Below, piece after piece: positions 5,801 through 6,991 of a DNA stretch of 6,991 nucleotides. Every line of letters starts with the position of its first letter. The first letter of the stretch is position 1. A program made the translations under genes and the position numbers. The notes under the pieces were generated by a model. The model saw nothing but the letters and a program-made list of their open reading frames with translations. It ran no database searches and was not told where the DNA came from. Source of the stretch: Flavobacteriales bacterium (GTDB taxonomy: Bacteria > Bacteroidota > Bacteroidia > Flavobacteriales > BACL11); contig JABGXK010000214.1 of NCBI GenBank assembly GCA_018675825.1, positions 1 to 6,991 of the forward strand. The letters are read 5' to 3'.

Positions 5801-6991
5801 CTGCAAAAGCATCATCTGAAGTTCCAGGAAACATAAAATTACATTGATCAGTAGTTGACCCTTGTCCGGAACCATGACCATCACCTCCATATGTCATAGG
5901 GACATTATCTTTCCAAATTCCTCTTAAGTAATTATAAAAATGTGTTCCTTGAGAAGGATTGCCAATAACGGTAAAATCATTATTATAATAAACAAACTTA
6001 GACATAATGATTTGTTCATTATTCTCATCTATATTCCCATCTCTATCATTATCAATACCATCATTAGGATCAGCTAATGGTCCTTGAAAAAAATCTACTC
6101 CAATTGCAGGGGGATTAAAACCATATCCTGCTGCACCTTCATCTTCAGCATCTCCATTGTAACAAAAACCTAAACCAAGACCAACATCACACCCCACATA
6201 ATCATCTAGATAATAGCCTAAATCAGGATCAACCCATTGACCAAAATACGTGTCATTTAATGGAAGTGTAGATCTGTTAATAATTTTATAATTATAAAAA
6301 GTCATATCATTAACTTCGTTATCGGCTGTAAATCCAAATGCTTGAGCATGAATTTCTAATCCTAAAGGTGAAGCTTCTGTCTCCCCATGAATATTACCTT
6401 GATCATTAAAAATCCACCATAAAGTTTGATCTCCAAACAATCGCGCATTATCATTTGATCCGCTAATATTATAATCAGGATAATCACCATCATAAGGATT
6501 ATACAATCCTCCGTCCTGACCAGCATCATAAAAAGGAGCTAGATTAAAATCTTGACCTAAAGCAGGGTCTCCATGTGCTGGCCAATTTTCTATAATATCT
6601 GGCATTACATATGTAGGATCTAAATAATTAGCTGCATGCTCTTCTACATCAGTTCTACTAATTTTAAAATGTTTATCCCATTCATTACATTCTTCTGGAG
6701 ATATTGTAGCTGTTGTTGTGTTTAAAGGGCCAGTCCAAAAATCGCTTCCTCCTTGTCTATAAGTCATTGCTGCAACTTTTAGCTGTCCTCCTGCATCTAC
6801 ACCACCAATCCATAAAGCTCCAGCAAACATAGAATGCTTATTACCATCTTTTGGAATCTCATATCTCGCATCATCTAAATTCCACCACATATCACCAGCA
6901 GCCATAATAGTTGTTCTCACATTATTAAAATCTAAATCTGTTTTTGATATAGATGGAGCACAACCTGAAGCAATTCTTGTATATACAACAG
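2898..6991 (-). CDS. Giant secreted T9SS cargo protein with C-terminal sorting domain, 5' end beyond window
   Basis: The frame stays open to the right edge (about 1363 codons). The GTG at 6920-6918 is internal, because 23 further in-frame codons precede it, including ASGCAPSISKTDLDFNNVRT. Residue numbers here count from that GTG. Features in order: GDMWWNL near 9-15 and KHSMFAGALWIGGVDAGGQL at 28-47, both typical near the mature N-terminus of this Bacteroidota family; DDYVGCDVGLGLGFCYNGD at 239-257; a Ca-loop-like Asp-rich segment at 284-299; CNFMFPG at 360-366; DRRFLQSAGPFTLQPGAVNE at 388-407; a fibronectin-III-like stretch around 500-610 (GYLVYQL, NHKTYYFMSLSYGYN); FPGYAIDVETGERLNIVF near 981-998; GKHFVYVI; and a C-terminal T9SS/FlgD-like domain at about 1239-1340. 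Known: such proteins cross the outer membrane through the T9SS and become secreted or surface-bound. No enzymatic motif is visible and the function is unknown. It lies directly upstream of a PorV-like gene. No frameshift or internal stop is present. Confidence 0.9.
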   Translation of the reverse strand, partial: VVYTRIASGCAPSISKTDLDFNNVRTTIMAAGDMWWNLDDARYEIPKDGNKHSMFAGALWIGGVDAGGQLKVAAMTYRQGGSDFWTGPLNTTTATISPEECNEWDKHFKISRTDVEEHAANYLDPTYVMPDIIENWPAHGDPALGQDFNLAPFYDAGQDGGLYNPYDGDYPDYNISGSNDNARLFGDQTLWWIFNDQGNIHGETEASPLGLEIHAQAFGFTADNEVNDMTFYNYKIINRSTLPLNDTYFGQWVDPDLGYYLDDYVGCDVGLGLGFCYNGDAEDEGAAGYGFNPPAIGVDFFQGPLADPNDGIDNDRDGNIDENNEQIIMSKFVYYNNDFTVIGNPSQGTHFYNYLRGIWKDNVPMTYGGDGHGSGQGSTTDQCNFMFPGTSDDAFAGLEWTEQTAGNIPADRRFLQSAGPFTLQPGAVNEITTGVVWARAKSGGQTASIALVKIYDREAQALFDNNFNILNGPDAPDLEVRELNKELIFTLSNGSTSNNLNENYIEKDPYITKPSNLLTDSAYTFQGYLVYQLKNNTVSVTDLDDPDLARLVFRSDVNDTVTGIVNQYLDPLLGVYTPIEEVSSVLSDGVKGSIDQGTEYSFQITEDKFALGNTRLVNHKTYYFMSLSYGYNRAEENADPYNVNASDYDGRNQPYIGGRRNLKVYSAIPHFTEPDEGGTILNASYGDGVSITRIEGTGNGGNDLELTQESIDEILNSDDHRVYNPTYIAGHGPVNITVVDPVKIPKGDYTFKLFDPEFNGSSISSYNSWELTNQQDGSVLGSSNQSITIGSEQYIPSLGLNVKVKQSLNPGSDPANIDNNGLISSSIEYENINDRWLSGVPDRDDESGFLSFWGLNWIRSGNYTDDNNSQFSDYNQTDDPSSIFESVIEQTITTTFSGLPFGIGEITFETTGGTWAPYNFASYFQDGPGLNSNITNQVKMDNVNSVDLIFTNDQTKWSRVVIVEAQENPDLAIGGALKMGLRESASVDKTGADDGSETNGMGWFPGYAIDVETGERLNIVFAEDSWLTSDNGNDMEWNPTSNIVTQQFPAYDNTTQTTSGGNYLLGGKHFVYVINGKSWVKGTEDYINGDFTDVDNSPNYDEGEWIYNQLKDDISGVGKWKVFKNTSWVGVPLLAPGRSLLTNDARVKLRVTKPYKQYETVNSLNILTKNDALVIGENYVVAYENSATTWGGKTITHDGNTYAPGDVFQATATSFTGSSKARVVLYNPENSFNPIYQFNTNDIVASKGNNDVAKDAMELINVVPNPYYGYSEYENNQLDNRIKITNLPQIATISIFTVNGTLVRKLKKDDAVTSIDWDLKNSFGIPIASGLYIIHVATEINGEKKEKVIKWFGTLRPIDLDTF
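2901..3206 (-). other. T9SS type A-like C-terminal sorting domain (within the giant cargo gene)
   Basis: This segment encodes the last 102 residues of the cargo protein. It starts VVPNPYYGYSEYE, the usual VxPNP entry of the T9SS C-terminal domain. It continues through RIKITNLP, ATISIFTVNGTLVRKL, SIDWDLKNSFGIPIASGLYI and EKVIKWFG. This is the Ig-like FlgD-type sandwich with the conserved G(x)PIASGLYI strand and a Lys-rich final strand. Unlike the common type A domain, which ends a few residues after the last strand (typically in a KV/KL-type sequence), this one continues FGTLRPIDLDTF to the stop. In the family this domain directs passage through SprA and is normally removed by PorU; neither event can be confirmed from sequence. 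Confidence 0.82.

Noticed and set aside
5696..5890. Minus-strand 64-codon frame inside the cargo gene
   Set aside because: It overlaps the strongly family-like DRRFLQSAGPFTL region in another frame and has no features of its own. The same holds for the short frame at 3260-3466.
6918..6920. GTG at 6920 as the true start of the giant cargo protein
   Set aside because: The frame stays open for 23 more codons to the window edge with family-like sequence (CAPSISKTDLDFNNV). No signal peptide follows the GTG, so the real start lies outside the window.

Overview
The window is strongly AT-rich, has tightly packed genes, and carries a set of proteins that points to a Bacteroidota bacterium, most likely a low-GC Flavobacteriia or related marine/aquatic lineage. 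Three things support this. A very large secreted protein has a type IX secretion (T9SS) C-terminal domain and is followed by a PorV/PorQ-type outer-membrane barrel. The HIT protein and RuvC have the Bacteroidota sequence flavour. A promoter element matching the Bacteroidota -7 consensus TAnnTTTG lies just upstream of ruvC. The order or family cannot be fixed from this sequence alone.

Layout, left to right. Positions 1-275 (minus) hold the N-terminal 91 residues of a polytopic membrane protein of the lysylphosphatidylglycerol-synthase transmembrane/flippase-like family; it runs off the left edge. It is divergent from ruvC (plus, best start TTG at 311, stop at 862), the Holliday-junction resolvase. 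ruvC meets the next gene tail to tail with an 8-bp overlap. Positions 855-1723 (minus) are a two-gene operon: greA (transcript-cleavage factor) followed after 2 bp by a HIT-family nucleotide-binding protein. A 70-bp gap carries a candidate weak terminator for the upstream gene and a candidate greA promoter. Positions 1794-2870 (minus) encode a PorV/PorQ-family outer-membrane barrel. Upstream of it on the same strand, with a 27-bp gap, is the 3' part (at least 1363 codons) of a giant T9SS cargo protein that runs off the right edge.

The left 1.7 kb is housekeeping: DNA repair, transcript rescue and nucleotide metabolism. The right 5.2 kb is a cell-surface module in which the giant cargo protein would be exported by the T9SS and the PorV-like barrel is a candidate dedicated shuttle or surface partner for it. 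I see no RNA genes, CRISPR arrays, insertion sequences, phage genes or frameshifts. The least understood part is the cargo/PorV-like pair, including an unusual conserved-looking tail at the extreme C-terminus of the cargo.
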